Assembly (NCBI GenBank): GCA_937920085.1
Contig: CALETE010000001.1
Span: forward strand, 40,225 to 104,224
Source of the DNA: an uncultured Alphaproteobacteria bacterium
GTDB taxonomy: Bacteria; Pseudomonadota; Alphaproteobacteria; Caulobacterales; Caulobacteraceae
Reading direction: 5' to 3'
Length of the DNA stretch: 64,000 nt
Positions 17,343-26,663 of this stretch are shown here, piece after piece. Positions within the stretch are counted from its first letter, which is position 1; each line of letters opens with the position of its first letter. The notes under the pieces are model-generated. The model ran no database searches, was not told where the DNA came from, and was given only the letters and a program-made list of their open reading frames with translations. The position numbers and the translations under genes are program-made.

Positions 17343-18125
17343 TTAGACCGAGAATTGCTCAGCTAAAACGCGTTCTTCTAGGCTTCGCCCTGCGTCAAAG
17401 AGCATGCGCATGCTGATCTGACGGTCCTCAGAAATATGAACCTCTATAACGTCGCGGACTTCAAGATTATCGGCCACGGCAGAGACCGGCCGTTTTTCAG
17501 ACTCAAGAATCTCAAACGAGACCTTGGCTGTATGGGCAAGCAGGGCACCGCGCCATCGGCGAGGGCGGAAGGCGCTGATCGGTGTTAGGGCCAGGACCTT
17601 GGCGTCGAGGGGAATGATCGGCCCGTGCGCAGAAAGATTGTACGCCGTCGATCCTGCGGGGGTCGCAACAAGGGCTCCGTCACAGGAGAGCTCACTTAAC
17701 CGCACCTTCCCGTCGATCGAGATCCGTAACTTGGCGGTTTGGCGGGTCTGACGCAGCAGGGATACTTCATTTATCGCCATGGCCTTGTGGACGTTGCCGT
17801 GCACGTCGGTGGCGACCATTTTCAAGGGGTGGATTATGGCGCGCTCTGCGTCTTGAATCCGCTCTCGCAGATCATCCTCCGCATATTCGTTCATCAAGAA
17901 CCCAACCGAGCCCCGGTTCATGCCATAAATTGGCCGGCGGTGATCGCGTTGGTCATGCAGGACTTCCAGCATGAAGCCGTCACCCCCAAGGGCGACAACA
18001 ATATCAGCCTCCTCACGGGGATGCTGGCCATAGCGTTCTGAAAGGCGCACCAGGGCGTCCTGTGCCTCTGGGCGATCGCTGGCGAGGAAGGCCAGCTTGG
18101 AGGGGGGCGGATCAGAAGTTGTCAT
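17343..18125 (-). CDS. nadK: NAD kinase (260 aa)
   Basis: ATP-dependent NAD kinase making NADP. The GGDG motif (residues 47-50) in VVALGGDGFMLEVLH, the MNRGSVGFLMNEY segment and the PAGSTAYNLSAHGPII nucleotide-binding motif are all present. The start at 18125 (MTTSDPPPSKLAFLASD) gives the usual short N-terminus; the frame is open further upstream without homology and would run into the preceding gene. It follows DUF2336 by 34 bases and precedes the Hpt gene. Confidence 0.95.
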   Translation of the reverse strand: MTTSDPPPSKLAFLASDRPEAQDALVRLSERYGQHPREEADIVVALGGDGFMLEVLHDQRDHRRPIYGMNRGSVGFLMNEYAEDDLRERIQDAERAIIHPLKMVATDVHGNVHKAMAINEVSLLRQTRQTAKLRISIDGKVRLSELSCDGALVATPAGSTAYNLSAHGPIIPLDAKVLALTPISAFRPRRWRGALLAHTAKVSFEILESEKRPVSAVADNLEVRDVIEVHISEDRQISMRMLFDAGRSLEERVLAEQFSV

Positions 18126-18159
18126 GCCTGCGCAGAAAGCCTTTGAACTCTGCTCAAAG

Positions 18160-19230
18160 TCAAACTTGGTTTTTGTCGAGCATGGTGAAGGCCCGCGCCG
18201 CCCAGTGTGCTGAGACGCCACCGAAGGCCTGATCGATGCGGCTCCCATCGTCAGGCGACCCAAAGGGGAGGCCGCCGTTCAGCCGCCTCACCGCCTGAAG
18301 GACTTGCGGAAATACCGTCCGATCCATGCCCACAGCCCGGCAGGCCAAGGCCAGGGGTTCAGCGCTGGGGGCGTCAATCGCGGCGCGAACTCCGGACACG
18401 GGAAGGTCAGCCAGGCAGGCAAGGCCCATCAGGAAGGCCGAGAGCCGATCATCCAGCAGGGCGCGAACCAGATAGCCGGTGGTGAGTTGCCCAGACATCT
18501 GCATTTTGACGATCAGGCTGCTTATGCCCGTCTCGTCCAGATCCTCGCCGTCATGGGCTTTGTTGAGTGCAGCCTCAAGGTTTTGGGTGTTGAGGTCAAA
18601 CCTCAAGGCTAAGGCGTGTCGTAGCGGCGGGTCGCAGTAGGTATAGAGGCTACAGCCCTGGAGTCTGGACAGACTGCGGTGTTGAACCAGAGGTTTGCGC
18701 AGGGCGGTGACCCGACGGGCGGCACTCACCAGGGCGTTGAGTTGGCCTTCGGTCAGGGTGAAGCTTTGATTTTCCGCCACCACGGTCAGGACAGCGGCGT
18801 CCTGTCCAGCGATCAACAAATCAAGCACAGGAGCTGGCAGATGCTTACGGCGGGCGATTTCAATATGGTGGTCGGGACCCGTCGCCCCGATCAGGGCGAC
18901 GAGATCGGTCTGATCCAGAACTGGGCTTGCCCGCAGGACGGGAGCTGCGGATTCGATGGGGCCGGTGGCCAGGGCCCAAATCAGCTTTTGGCTCGGCCAA
19001 GGCGAGGCCGCGATATCCTCGGCAAGGCGTAGCCGCGTTTCGGGATCACTGAAACCCAATAGGTTATGGGTAAGCCCTGAGACCTGATCTGCTGCGTCTG
19101 CGGGGATAAGCGTGTCCTGAGCTACGCGGCATAGTCGCGCAACAGCGCGCATCAGACGATCACGCGCAGCGGGCGACGCGGTGTCTGGCGCATAGGTCGC
19201 CAAGTCTCCCGAAAATGCCGCCAACGCCAA
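18160..19230 (-). CDS. DUF2336 domain-containing protein (356 aa)
   Basis: Second member of the DUF2336 family in the window, recognisable from the helical repeat pattern (for example DPETRLRLAEDIAASPWPSQKLIWALA and PLRHALALRFDLN). It is diverged from the one at 14702-15850, so the two are not a recent duplication. It is the first gene of a probable operon with nadK and the Hpt gene. Function unknown. Confidence 0.78.
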   Translation of the reverse strand: MALAAFSGDLATYAPDTASPAARDRLMRAVARLCRVAQDTLIPADAADQVSGLTHNLLGFSDPETRLRLAEDIAASPWPSQKLIWALATGPIESAAPVLRASPVLDQTDLVALIGATGPDHHIEIARRKHLPAPVLDLLIAGQDAAVLTVVAENQSFTLTEGQLNALVSAARRVTALRKPLVQHRSLSRLQGCSLYTYCDPPLRHALALRFDLNTQNLEAALNKAHDGEDLDETGISSLIVKMQMSGQLTTGYLVRALLDDRLSAFLMGLACLADLPVSGVRAAIDAPSAEPLALACRAVGMDRTVFPQVLQAVRRLNGGLPFGSPDDGSRIDQAFGGVSAHWAARAFTMLDKNQV

Positions 19231-19358
19231 GTCCGAATCCTTTTTCGTCGTGTTCTAGGGTGAGCCTGTTCCTGGGACGTGAAAACATGGTTACAAAATC
19301 GTGGAAACCGAACCTGAGCCAAAGTTAATCGGCATAAAGCCATCCCTGGGGAGATGAT

Positions 19359-20858
19359 ATGACTGAACCTCTGATCCTCGCCCTTGACCAAGGCACGACC
19401 TCCACCCGCGCCATCGTTTTCACGGCCAAGGGCGAACCCCTGGCCGAAGCGGGTCGCCCCCTGGAGCAGGGCTACCCTCAGGACGGTTGGGTAGAGCATG
19501 ACGCCAATGAAATCTTCCAGGCCAGCGTCGAGGTGATCGCTGAAGCGATCGCAAAGGCCGGTCGCACGGCCGCCGACATTACGGCGATTGGGATCACCAA
19601 CCAGCGCGAGACTGTGGTGATTTGGGATAAGGTCACCGGCGAGCCGATCCACAAGGCCATAGTCTGGCAGGACCGCCGCACGGCATCCACCTGCGACCGA
19701 TTAAGGCGGGCTGGCCTGGAGCCCCTGGTTACCAAGACGACGGGCCTGCTTCTTGATCCCTACTTTTCCGGGACGAAGGTCGCTTGGCTGCTGAGCCATG
19801 TGGATGGCGCGCGCGCCAGGGCCCAGGCCGGCGACCTGCTGATGGGCACCATGGATACCTGGGTGATCTGGAAACTTACCGGCGGCAAGGTCCACGCCAC
19901 AGATGCCACCAATGCCTCGCGGACCCTGTTGTTTGACATCCATACTCAGGCTTGGTCGTCAGACATGCTGGAAATGTTGGACGTCCCCCCGCAAATCCTG
20001 CCCCAAGTGTTGAACTGCGCCGATGACTTTGGTCAGACAGATCCAGGGCTTTTCGGTACCGCCATTCCCATTCGTGGGGTGGCAGGAGACCAGCAGGCGG
20101 CGTTGATGGGGCAGGGCTGTATCCGTCCCGGTGAGATGAAAGCGACCTATGGCACGGGCTGCTTCATGCTGGTCAATACCGGCGAATTTGCCCCCACCTC
20201 CCACGCAAAACTTCTGACGACGGTCGCGGCGCGAATTGGCGGACGGACAACCTACGCTCTGGAAGGGTCGATTTTCATCGCTGGGGCAGCCCTGCAGTGG
20301 GTTAATGAGGGCCTTGGCGTCCCGGGCGGTGGCGGAGGGGTCGAAGCTCTGGCCCAGACAGCAAAACCCGATCACGGGGTCATCATGGTCCCGGCCTTCA
20401 CCGGACTTGGTGCACCCTGGTGGGATGCTGATGCCCGCGGTGCCTTGTTGGGCATGACCCGGGACACCGGTCTGGCGGAAATCGCCCACGCCGCCTTCGA
20501 TGCCTGTGCCTTGCAGACCCGCGACCTCGTCGAGGCTATGCGGTCCGATGCCTCTGAGGCCTTTGGCGATGGGGTGGAGCTGCGGATCGATGGGGGCATG
20601 TCCCGCTCGGCCTGGTTCAGCCAAAGGCTAGCAGACCTGACGGGCATTGCCGTTGGCCGAGCAACCTATCAGGAGACAACGGCCCTGGGTGCTGCACTAT
20701 TTGCTGGTGTGGGTGCCGGGGTCTATGGCGATGTTGCCGAAGCCGCTGCCAGCCGCCCGACGACAGAACGGTATGACCCCAGTGCGGACAGCCATGTGCG
20801 CGAAACCGCCTACGCCCACTGGCTAGACGCTGTGGCCAGGGTCCGGACGGAGGGATAG
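19359..20858 (+). CDS. glpK: Glycerol kinase (499 aa)
   Basis: FGGY-family sugar kinase of exactly the length expected for GlpK. The N-terminal phosphate-binding motif is LALDQGTTSTRAIVF, the glycerol-site region is EQGYPQDGWVEHD, and the FGGY signature region is in MVPAFTGLGAPWWDADARGALLGMTR. It phosphorylates glycerol to glycerol 3-phosphate with ATP. The start has GGGGAGATGAT upstream. No glycerol facilitator or glpD gene is adjacent. It converges on selD. Confidence 0.96.
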   Translation: MTEPLILALDQGTTSTRAIVFTAKGEPLAEAGRPLEQGYPQDGWVEHDANEIFQASVEVIAEAIAKAGRTAADITAIGITNQRETVVIWDKVTGEPIHKAIVWQDRRTASTCDRLRRAGLEPLVTKTTGLLLDPYFSGTKVAWLLSHVDGARARAQAGDLLMGTMDTWVIWKLTGGKVHATDATNASRTLLFDIHTQAWSSDMLEMLDVPPQILPQVLNCADDFGQTDPGLFGTAIPIRGVAGDQQAALMGQGCIRPGEMKATYGTGCFMLVNTGEFAPTSHAKLLTTVAARIGGRTTYALEGSIFIAGAALQWVNEGLGVPGGGGGVEALAQTAKPDHGVIMVPAFTGLGAPWWDADARGALLGMTRDTGLAEIAHAAFDACALQTRDLVEAMRSDASEAFGDGVELRIDGGMSRSAWFSQRLADLTGIAVGRATYQETTALGAALFAGVGAGVYGDVAEAAASRPTTERYDPSADSHVRETAYAHWLDAVARVRTEG

Positions 20859-20914
20859 GCTGCCCGAAGCCCGTCGGAAAGGTCGCCCTTCGAGGGCTAT
20901 ACCGCGTCAGGCCC

Positions 20915-21973
20915 TTATGACATTGCCATCGCTTCAACCCGGATGCGGGGGGCGCCAGGCTCCAGGCGTCCGACAACCCGGGCGTTGGCGAAGCCCCCTG
21001 CGCGCACCAGAGATAACACGTCATCAGTTTTGTCCGGTGAGACCGAAATCAGCAGGCCACCGCTTGTCTGGGGGTCGCACAGCAGGTCGCGGTGCCAGTC
21101 GGGGAGGGCGTCGGCCCCGTCCACTGACCCACCATAACTGGCCCAGTTCCGTACCGAGGCTCCGGTTCGCACCCCTGCCTTGGCCAGTGTCTCGACGTCC
21201 GGCAGGATGGCGGGGGCCTCTGCTGAAATCACGGCCGTCAGGCCCGAGCCTCGGGCGATCTCCAGACCATGGCCCAGCAGACCAAATCCGGTGACGTCGG
21301 TCATGGCGTGAACACCGTCCATGTGGCCCAGGGCTTGACCCACGAGGTTGAGCTGGGTCGTTGAGGCGATCAGGGCGTCATACCCCTCCACTGAAATCTT
21401 TCCCTGTTTGAAGGCCGCGCTGAGAATACCCACGCCAAGGGGCTTGGTCAGGATCAGAATATCGCCAGCCTGGCCGCCAGAGTTTTTCATGACGCGATCA
21501 GGATGGACCAGACCCAGGGCGACTAAGCCATAGATCGGCTCAACGCTATCAATGGAATGGCCCCCGGCCACCGGTATCCCTGCCGCTGCGCAGACAGAGG
21601 CACCGCCTGCTAGGATCAGGCCGATGGTTTCTGGCGACAGCTTGTCGATGGGCATGCCGACAATGGCCAAGGCCATGATTGGGGTGCCGCCCATGGCATA
21701 GATGTCCGACAGGGCATTGGTGGCTGCAATCCGCCCAAAGTCGAAGGGATCATCCACGACGGGCATAAAAAAATCTGTGGTGGCCACCAGGGCCTGGGTG
21801 TCATTCAGCTTCCAGACCGCGGCGTCGTCGGAACTCTCGGTGCCCACCAGCAGGTTGGGAAAGCTTGCAGCTGCTGGCATCTTGGACAGTATGTCCTGAA
21901 GGACTGCCGGGGCAATCTTACAGCCACAACCGCCACCGTGGGCGAGGGAGGTCAGGCGCACGGGTTGGGTCAT
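20915..21973 (-). CDS. selD: Selenide, water dikinase SelD (352 aa)
   Basis: Makes monoselenophosphate from selenide and ATP. The N-terminal catalytic segment HGGGCGCKIAP holds Cys16 and Lys19, equivalent to the E. coli Cys17/Lys20 pair, so this is a cysteine rather than a selenocysteine form. The AIRS-type ATP-binding folds follow (DFFMPVVDDPFDFGRIAATNALSDIYAMGG). ATG 21973 gives the standard N-terminus; the longer open frame would run into the divergent selU gene. It is divergent from selU with 98 bases between, so both probably share a control region. No selA, selB or selC is in the window. Confidence 0.95.
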   Translation of the reverse strand: MTQPVRLTSLAHGGGCGCKIAPAVLQDILSKMPAAASFPNLLVGTESSDDAAVWKLNDTQALVATTDFFMPVVDDPFDFGRIAATNALSDIYAMGGTPIMALAIVGMPIDKLSPETIGLILAGGASVCAAAGIPVAGGHSIDSVEPIYGLVALGLVHPDRVMKNSGGQAGDILILTKPLGVGILSAAFKQGKISVEGYDALIASTTQLNLVGQALGHMDGVHAMTDVTGFGLLGHGLEIARGSGLTAVISAEAPAILPDVETLAKAGVRTGASVRNWASYGGSVDGADALPDWHRDLLCDPQTSGGLLISVSPDKTDDVLSLVRAGGFANARVVGRLEPGAPRIRVEAMAMS

Positions 21974-22071
21974 CTGGCATTCCTTGGCATCGTTACCCTG
22001 CTCATACCCCGCTTCCTCGATCCGGCGCCAGATGCTCGCCTCAGCTCCATTGCCTGTGCTAGCCAAAGGGC

Positions 22072-23130
22072 ATGGCCATTCAGACCTCTTCCGCCGTAGA
22101 CGCCGCCACCTTGGCAAAATACGACGCCATCATTGATGTGCGCAGCCCTGGGGAGTTCGCCGAGGATCACCTGCCCGGCGCTGAGAACCTGCCGGTGCTG
22201 AACAATGAAGAGCGGGCTGAGGTTGGAACCATCTATGTCCAGCAGTCGCGTTTCTTGGCCCGGCGGATCGGCGCGGCCCATGTGGCGCGCAATATCGCCC
22301 GGCATCTGGAAGCCGCCCTGTCAGATCGACCCTCAGGCTTCAAACCCCTGATCTATTGTTGGCGGGGCGGGCAGAGGTCCAACGCCATGGCCACCATCTT
22401 GGATCAGGTTGGTTGGCCGGTGACCCTGCTGACCGGAGGCTACAAGACCTATCGCCGGGCAGTACAGATTAGGCTTTATGACGAGGTACCGACCCTTAAG
22501 GTCATCTTGCTGGATGGCCATACAGGCTCGGCCAAGACCGACATCCTCAACCGGCTGGCGGGTCATGGGGTTCAGACCCTGGACCTTGAGGGGCTCGCCC
22601 ATCATCGCGGCTCATTGTTCGGGGCCATGGCCGGCAAGCCCCAGCCCAGCCAGAAAATGTTCGAAAGTCGGCTACTCGCTGCCCTCGACTCCCTGGATCC
22701 CTCGCGGCCAGTGGTGGTCGAAGCGGAGTCGAGCAAGATCGGCCAGATCATGACGCCGCCCCTTTTGTGGAAGGCCATGCAGGTCGCACCGCGTATCGAG
22801 ATCCGCGCCCCGCGCGCTGAGCGGGCCCGCTATCTGGTCACCGCCTATCGCGACATTATCGAGGATCGTCAGGCCCTTGAGGCTGCCTTCGCCCGCTTGC
22901 CGGTCTATCCCGGCCAGAAGCGCCTTACCGACTGGCGTGCGCTCGCCGATGAGGGTGCCTTCGAAGACCTAGCTGAAACCTTGATGGAGCACCACTACGA
23001 CCCTGCCTATGACCGCTCGGCGCGCAAGGATGAACGGCCCCTGCAGGGGGTGGTGGAACTGGCGGCAATGACCGATGAGGGATTGGAGACCGCCACCGCT
23101 ATGGTTGCAGGTTTGGCGGTTAAGCCATGA
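22072..23130 (+). CDS. mnmH: tRNA 2-selenouridine synthase SelU/MnmH (352 aa)
   Basis: Two-domain enzyme that replaces sulfur with selenium in 2-thiouridine at the wobble position of tRNA, through a geranylated intermediate. The N-terminal rhodanese domain (to about residue 130) has the active-site loop YCWRGGQRS with Cys96. The C-terminal P-loop domain has DGHTGSAKT at residues 148-156, in which alanine replaces the usual glycine before the lysine. Its selenium donor comes from SelD, encoded divergently 98 bases away. The arrangement points to the selenouridine branch of selenium use. Confidence 0.95.
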   Translation: MAIQTSSAVDAATLAKYDAIIDVRSPGEFAEDHLPGAENLPVLNNEERAEVGTIYVQQSRFLARRIGAAHVARNIARHLEAALSDRPSGFKPLIYCWRGGQRSNAMATILDQVGWPVTLLTGGYKTYRRAVQIRLYDEVPTLKVILLDGHTGSAKTDILNRLAGHGVQTLDLEGLAHHRGSLFGAMAGKPQPSQKMFESRLLAALDSLDPSRPVVVEAESSKIGQIMTPPLLWKAMQVAPRIEIRAPRAERARYLVTAYRDIIEDRQALEAAFARLPVYPGQKRLTDWRALADEGAFEDLAETLMEHHYDPAYDRSARKDERPLQGVVELAAMTDEGLETATAMVAGLAVKP

Positions 23131-23215
23131 TGCGCTTTTCTTGCAGCTCAGTCCCTGAAATAATAAGTATGATTTTCATAGTGTCTTGCTATTCTGAAGT
23201 CTAAGGCCTTCGTCA

Positions 23216-23779
23216 ATGAGCATGGCGGGGGCCACGGGCCCCCATATGTCCAAGCGTGACGAAGATCTGTCCCTTTGTCCTATCGTCCACTCCACTGGGC
23301 TGGTTGGTGATCGCTGGTCGATCCTCATCGTGCGAGAACTATTGATGGGGCAGGGCCGGTTTCAGGACCTACAGGCTCAGACTGGTGCCACGAGCCAGTT
23401 GCTCTCAGCGCGACTGAAGCGGTTGGAATTGGACGGCCTTGTCGAGCGCCATGCCTATTCACAAAAACCCATTCGGTACGAATATCAGCTGAGCGCAAAG
23501 GGGTTTCACCTCTTGCCGGTAATTCTCGCCTTGCGGACCTGGGGGGAGCGCTGGGTTAAACCCCATGGCGTGCCTCAGGCCGTTCGCATGTTCCATGCCG
23601 TTTGCGGTTCAGAGCTCGATCTCGACGGAAACTGCCAATCCTGTGGCCTTCTGGCAGCTTGGACGGAGATGACAGGCAAGCCCAGTGAAGCCTGGCTAAC
23701 TGAGCGGCGGGCGCTGGCCGTCGCCTTCGCCGAAAACGTAAAACCATTAGCAAGTCGCCCGAAGGACCCTGACCAATGA
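23216..23779 (+). CDS. HxlR-family transcriptional regulator (187 aa)
   Basis: Winged helix regulator of the HxlR/MarR-like family. The N-terminal CPIVHSTGLVGDRWSILIVRELLMG holds the characteristic cysteine and GDRW motif, followed by the wing region LSARLKRLELDGLVERHAYSQKPIRYEYQLSAKG. The C-terminal ~70 residues, with CGSELDLDGNCQSCG, may bind metal or sense redox state (inference from two cysteine pairs). Its stop overlaps the start of the FAD oxidoreductase gene by four bases (ATGA, 23776-23779), so the two are translationally coupled and probably functionally linked. Confidence 0.88.
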   Translation: MSMAGATGPHMSKRDEDLSLCPIVHSTGLVGDRWSILIVRELLMGQGRFQDLQAQTGATSQLLSARLKRLELDGLVERHAYSQKPIRYEYQLSAKGFHLLPVILALRTWGERWVKPHGVPQAVRMFHAVCGSELDLDGNCQSCGLLAAWTEMTGKPSEAWLTERRALAVAFAENVKPLASRPKDPDQ

Positions 23780-25638
23780 CCTACACCAATCACCCGGCTG
23801 GCATTCTCATTGAAGCCGAGGATTTTGAGACCTACGGCGGCTGGGTCCTTGACTCTCAGTTTGAAGCCATCATGGGGTCGCCCTATTTACTGGCGCATGG
23901 TTTAGGACGCCCAGTCGCCGATGCCACGACCATGATTAGCCTGGCTGAGGGCGGCGAATACGAGGTGTGGGTCCGGGCAAAGGATTGGGCACCGACCCAT
24001 CATCCTGGGAGGTTTAAGCTCTCAATCAACGGCGTTACGCTTGAAACAGAGTTCGGGGCCAATGATCTGGATTGGTCCTGGCAGTCTGCTGGCTTGATGC
24101 ACCTGCCGAAGGGGGATGTCGCCCTCGCGCTGCATGATCTGACAGGCTTTGACGGGCGCTGCGACGCTATTTTTCTCGGTCGCAACGGGACGATTCCGCC
24201 CAACACCGTCGACGCTGCGAGTCGGGCTTGGCGCAAGGCCTTGCGCGGTTTGCCGGAGCAGCCCTTAGACGGGGGCGAGTTCGACGTCGTGGTGGTCGGC
24301 GGCGGCATCGCTGGATGCGCAGCAGCCCTGACGGCGGCGCGCCTAGGCCAAAGCGTCGCCCTCATCCATGATCGCCCTGTCCTCGGCGGCAATGCCAGCA
24401 CGGAGATCGGCCTCATGCCTCGCGGTGCCCAGGGCAAGCTTCTCGCCGAATTGGCAGAGCGAAACCCGGAAGGTGATCTTGCCGCCCTGTCGCTCTTAAA
24501 GGCTGAGCCTACAGCTCAGGTCTTCCTCGAACACCGGATCATCGCCGCGTCCAGGGAGGGCGACCGGATCATCTCAGTGGACGCCGTCCAGGCCAAGGGT
24601 GGGCTGGAGCGACGCTTCAAGGCACGGATGTTCATCGACACCAGCGGCGTGGCCATGCTTGGTGTGCTTGCCGGAGCAGAGACCCTGTTCGGCCGCGAGG
24701 CGCGGGCGGATTTTGATGAACCCTATGCGCCAGAGGTTGCTGATCAGATGCACCACGGCAATACACTTTTCTTCCGCACCCGCATGGCCGACCAGCCCAT
24801 CGCCTTCCCGGAAGTCCCCTGGGCGACGGAAGTGTCCAAGGACTATGCCAATCTGAGCGGTCAGTTGGTCAAGTCAGGTCTTGAAAACGGTCCCGGGCCG
24901 ATCGCTAACGCCAATCCTGACACGCCGACCTTCCAGTTTTCCGCTGATCCCACCCAAGCCTGGATGATGCAGTTTCCCGCCACCCACTACTGGGAATATG
25001 GCCAGTGGTTGGACCCTTACACCTCGGGCGAGTTGGTCCGCGACTATCTGATGAAGGCCCTCTACGGGACATTTTCCAACGTTAAAAAACTAGAACCCGA
25101 AACCTACGCCAATTTGGAATTCGAATGGATGGCCTTCGTCGCCGCTCAGGGGGAGTTCCGTCGGTATAAGGGCGATTACGTCCTTACCGAAAACGATGTT
25201 CGTAACCAGACCCGGCACAATGACTTGCTGGTCGCCAATGATGGCTTCTTCTGTATCCATTGCGCCTGGGACCCGGGGGAGGGGAAATATGACTTCCGCC
25301 TAAAGGACTGGATCATCGATGTCCGGGACAACCAGCCCTACGGCATTCCCTTCCGGTGCCTTTACTCCGCCAATATCGAAAACCTTATGATGGCGGGCAA
25401 ACATATCAGTGTGACCCATGTCGCGGGGTCATCGGTCAAGCTTATGGGCAATGGTGCCCAGCACGGCGTCGCCGTGGCGGCGGCGGCCTTTCTCTGCACT
25501 GAGCACGACACTACTCCTCGCGGCCTGCTGGACCACCACTTTGAAAAGCTGAGGACCCTGGTGGACGCTCTGACCGGTCACGAGCACGACATGACCAGCC
25601 ATCCCCCGGCCAGAAAATTTGTGGCTGTGCCGGGCTGA
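23776..25638 (+). CDS. FAD-dependent oxidoreductase with N-terminal carbohydrate-binding-like domain (620 aa)
   Basis: Residues 1-150 form a beta-rich module beginning IEAEDFETYGGWVLD, which resembles the CBM6/golvesin-type domains joined to this oxidoreductase family. From about residue 170 the FAD_oxidored domain starts with the Rossmann motif VVVGGGIAGCAAALTAARLG, followed by LGGNASTEIG, which is typical of the family. The C-terminal segment MMAGKHISVTHVAGSSVKLMGNG is the second FAD-contact region. There is no signal peptide. Members are often found with sugar-catabolism genes, but the substrate is unknown. It is coupled to the HxlR gene and followed after 82 bases by a class II aldolase gene. 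Confidence 0.85.
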   Translation: MTYTNHPAGILIEAEDFETYGGWVLDSQFEAIMGSPYLLAHGLGRPVADATTMISLAEGGEYEVWVRAKDWAPTHHPGRFKLSINGVTLETEFGANDLDWSWQSAGLMHLPKGDVALALHDLTGFDGRCDAIFLGRNGTIPPNTVDAASRAWRKALRGLPEQPLDGGEFDVVVVGGGIAGCAAALTAARLGQSVALIHDRPVLGGNASTEIGLMPRGAQGKLLAELAERNPEGDLAALSLLKAEPTAQVFLEHRIIAASREGDRIISVDAVQAKGGLERRFKARMFIDTSGVAMLGVLAGAETLFGREARADFDEPYAPEVADQMHHGNTLFFRTRMADQPIAFPEVPWATEVSKDYANLSGQLVKSGLENGPGPIANANPDTPTFQFSADPTQAWMMQFPATHYWEYGQWLDPYTSGELVRDYLMKALYGTFSNVKKLEPETYANLEFEWMAFVAAQGEFRRYKGDYVLTENDVRNQTRHNDLLVANDGFFCIHCAWDPGEGKYDFRLKDWIIDVRDNQPYGIPFRCLYSANIENLMMAGKHISVTHVAGSSVKLMGNGAQHGVAVAAAAFLCTEHDTTPRGLLDHHFEKLRTLVDALTGHEHDMTSHPPARKFVAVPG

Positions 25639-25720
25639 CCGCCCCCGCCCTTGACGCAGACCCCCGTCGGCGCGAGTTTAGAGGCAAATACGGTTCAGGA
25701 CTTTCAAGGGAGGCTTCGAC

Positions 25721-26491
25721 ATGGCCGACGGTTCACACGCAGGCGTTATTTCGCTTAAGGGCAAGGTAAGTGCTGAGGAATGGCAGGCGCGGGTTGATCT
25801 CGCTGCCCTCTATCGTCTGGTCGCCCTGCATGGGTGGGACGACATGATCTACACCCATATTTCGGCACGTATTCCAGGGCCGGAACACCATTTTCTGATC
25901 AACCCCTATGGCATGCTGTTCGAGGAGATCACCGCCTCGTCCCTGGTGAAGATCGACCTGGACGGCAATATCCTTCAGGACACGCCCTATTTCATCAATC
26001 CGGCGGGCTTTACCATCCATTCGGCCATCCACAATGCCCGAGAAGATGCGCACTATGTCATGCACCTGCATTCCGACCAGGGCGTTGCCGTAGCCTCCCA
26101 GAAGGAGGGGCTGCTCCCCCTGTCCCAGCATGCCCTGATCGTCATGCCCATGCTTGCCTATCATGACTATGAAGGTATCGCCCTGAACCTGGACGAGCGG
26201 GAACGCCTGGTTGCCGACATTGGCGACAAGACGGTCATGCTGCTGCGCAATCACGGCACCCTCTCAGTAGGTGAGAGCGCGGCTGACTGCTGGACCCGGA
26301 TGTTCTTCCTTGAGCGGGCCTGCAAGCAGCAGGTTATGGCCCTGTCGGCCGGCCGCGAGAACGTCCTGTTTGCACCGGAAGCGGCGCAGAACGAAGTGCG
26401 CAGCCAAATGTCAAAGGGCATTGGCGGCAAGCTGGGCTGGGCTGGCAATCTGCGTAAGCTGGATCGTGCCCTTCCAGGCTACGACGCCTAA
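25721..26491 (+). CDS. Class II aldolase/adducin family protein (256 aa)
   Basis: Zinc-dependent class II aldolase fold. Metal ligands are the histidine pair His115/His117 in MHLHSD and His178 in LLRNHGT; an upstream substrate-loop region is YTHISARIPGPEHHFLINPYG. It resembles the fuculose-1-phosphate-aldolase/adducin group, common in proteobacteria, and often of unknown substrate. The ribosome-binding site AAGGGAGG is well placed before ATG 25721. It ends 30 bases before a strong terminator. Confidence 0.9.
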   Translation: MADGSHAGVISLKGKVSAEEWQARVDLAALYRLVALHGWDDMIYTHISARIPGPEHHFLINPYGMLFEEITASSLVKIDLDGNILQDTPYFINPAGFTIHSAIHNAREDAHYVMHLHSDQGVAVASQKEGLLPLSQHALIVMPMLAYHDYEGIALNLDERERLVADIGDKTVMLLRNHGTLSVGESAADCWTRMFFLERACKQQVMALSAGRENVLFAPEAAQNEVRSQMSKGIGGKLGWAGNLRKLDRALPGYDA

Positions 26492-26521
26492 CACCTTTTG
26501 ATTTCTAGGTTTGATTTGCAC

Positions 26522-26547
26522 GGGCGCTCCGAAAGGGGCGCCCTTTT
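26522..26547 (+). terminator. Rho-independent terminator
   Basis: A 9-bp GC-rich stem (26522-26530 with 26535-26543) with a GAAA tetraloop is directly followed by TTTT. It ends the transcription unit of the class II aldolase gene. Confidence 0.88.
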
Positions 26548-26663
26548 CCTGTGCGGTTGGCGATTATTTTAGGTTCGAAATATTTCGCCATCCAACGGAC
26601 ACTGGACGTCCCTAGTTTCAAAGCCCAAACACCCATTCGAGTTTGCTGAAGAGACGGGCCCGG

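Noticed and set aside
20885..20897. GCCCT-TCG-AGGGC hairpin between glpK and selD as a terminator
   Set aside because: The stem is five bases with a three-base loop and no T-run; too weak to call.
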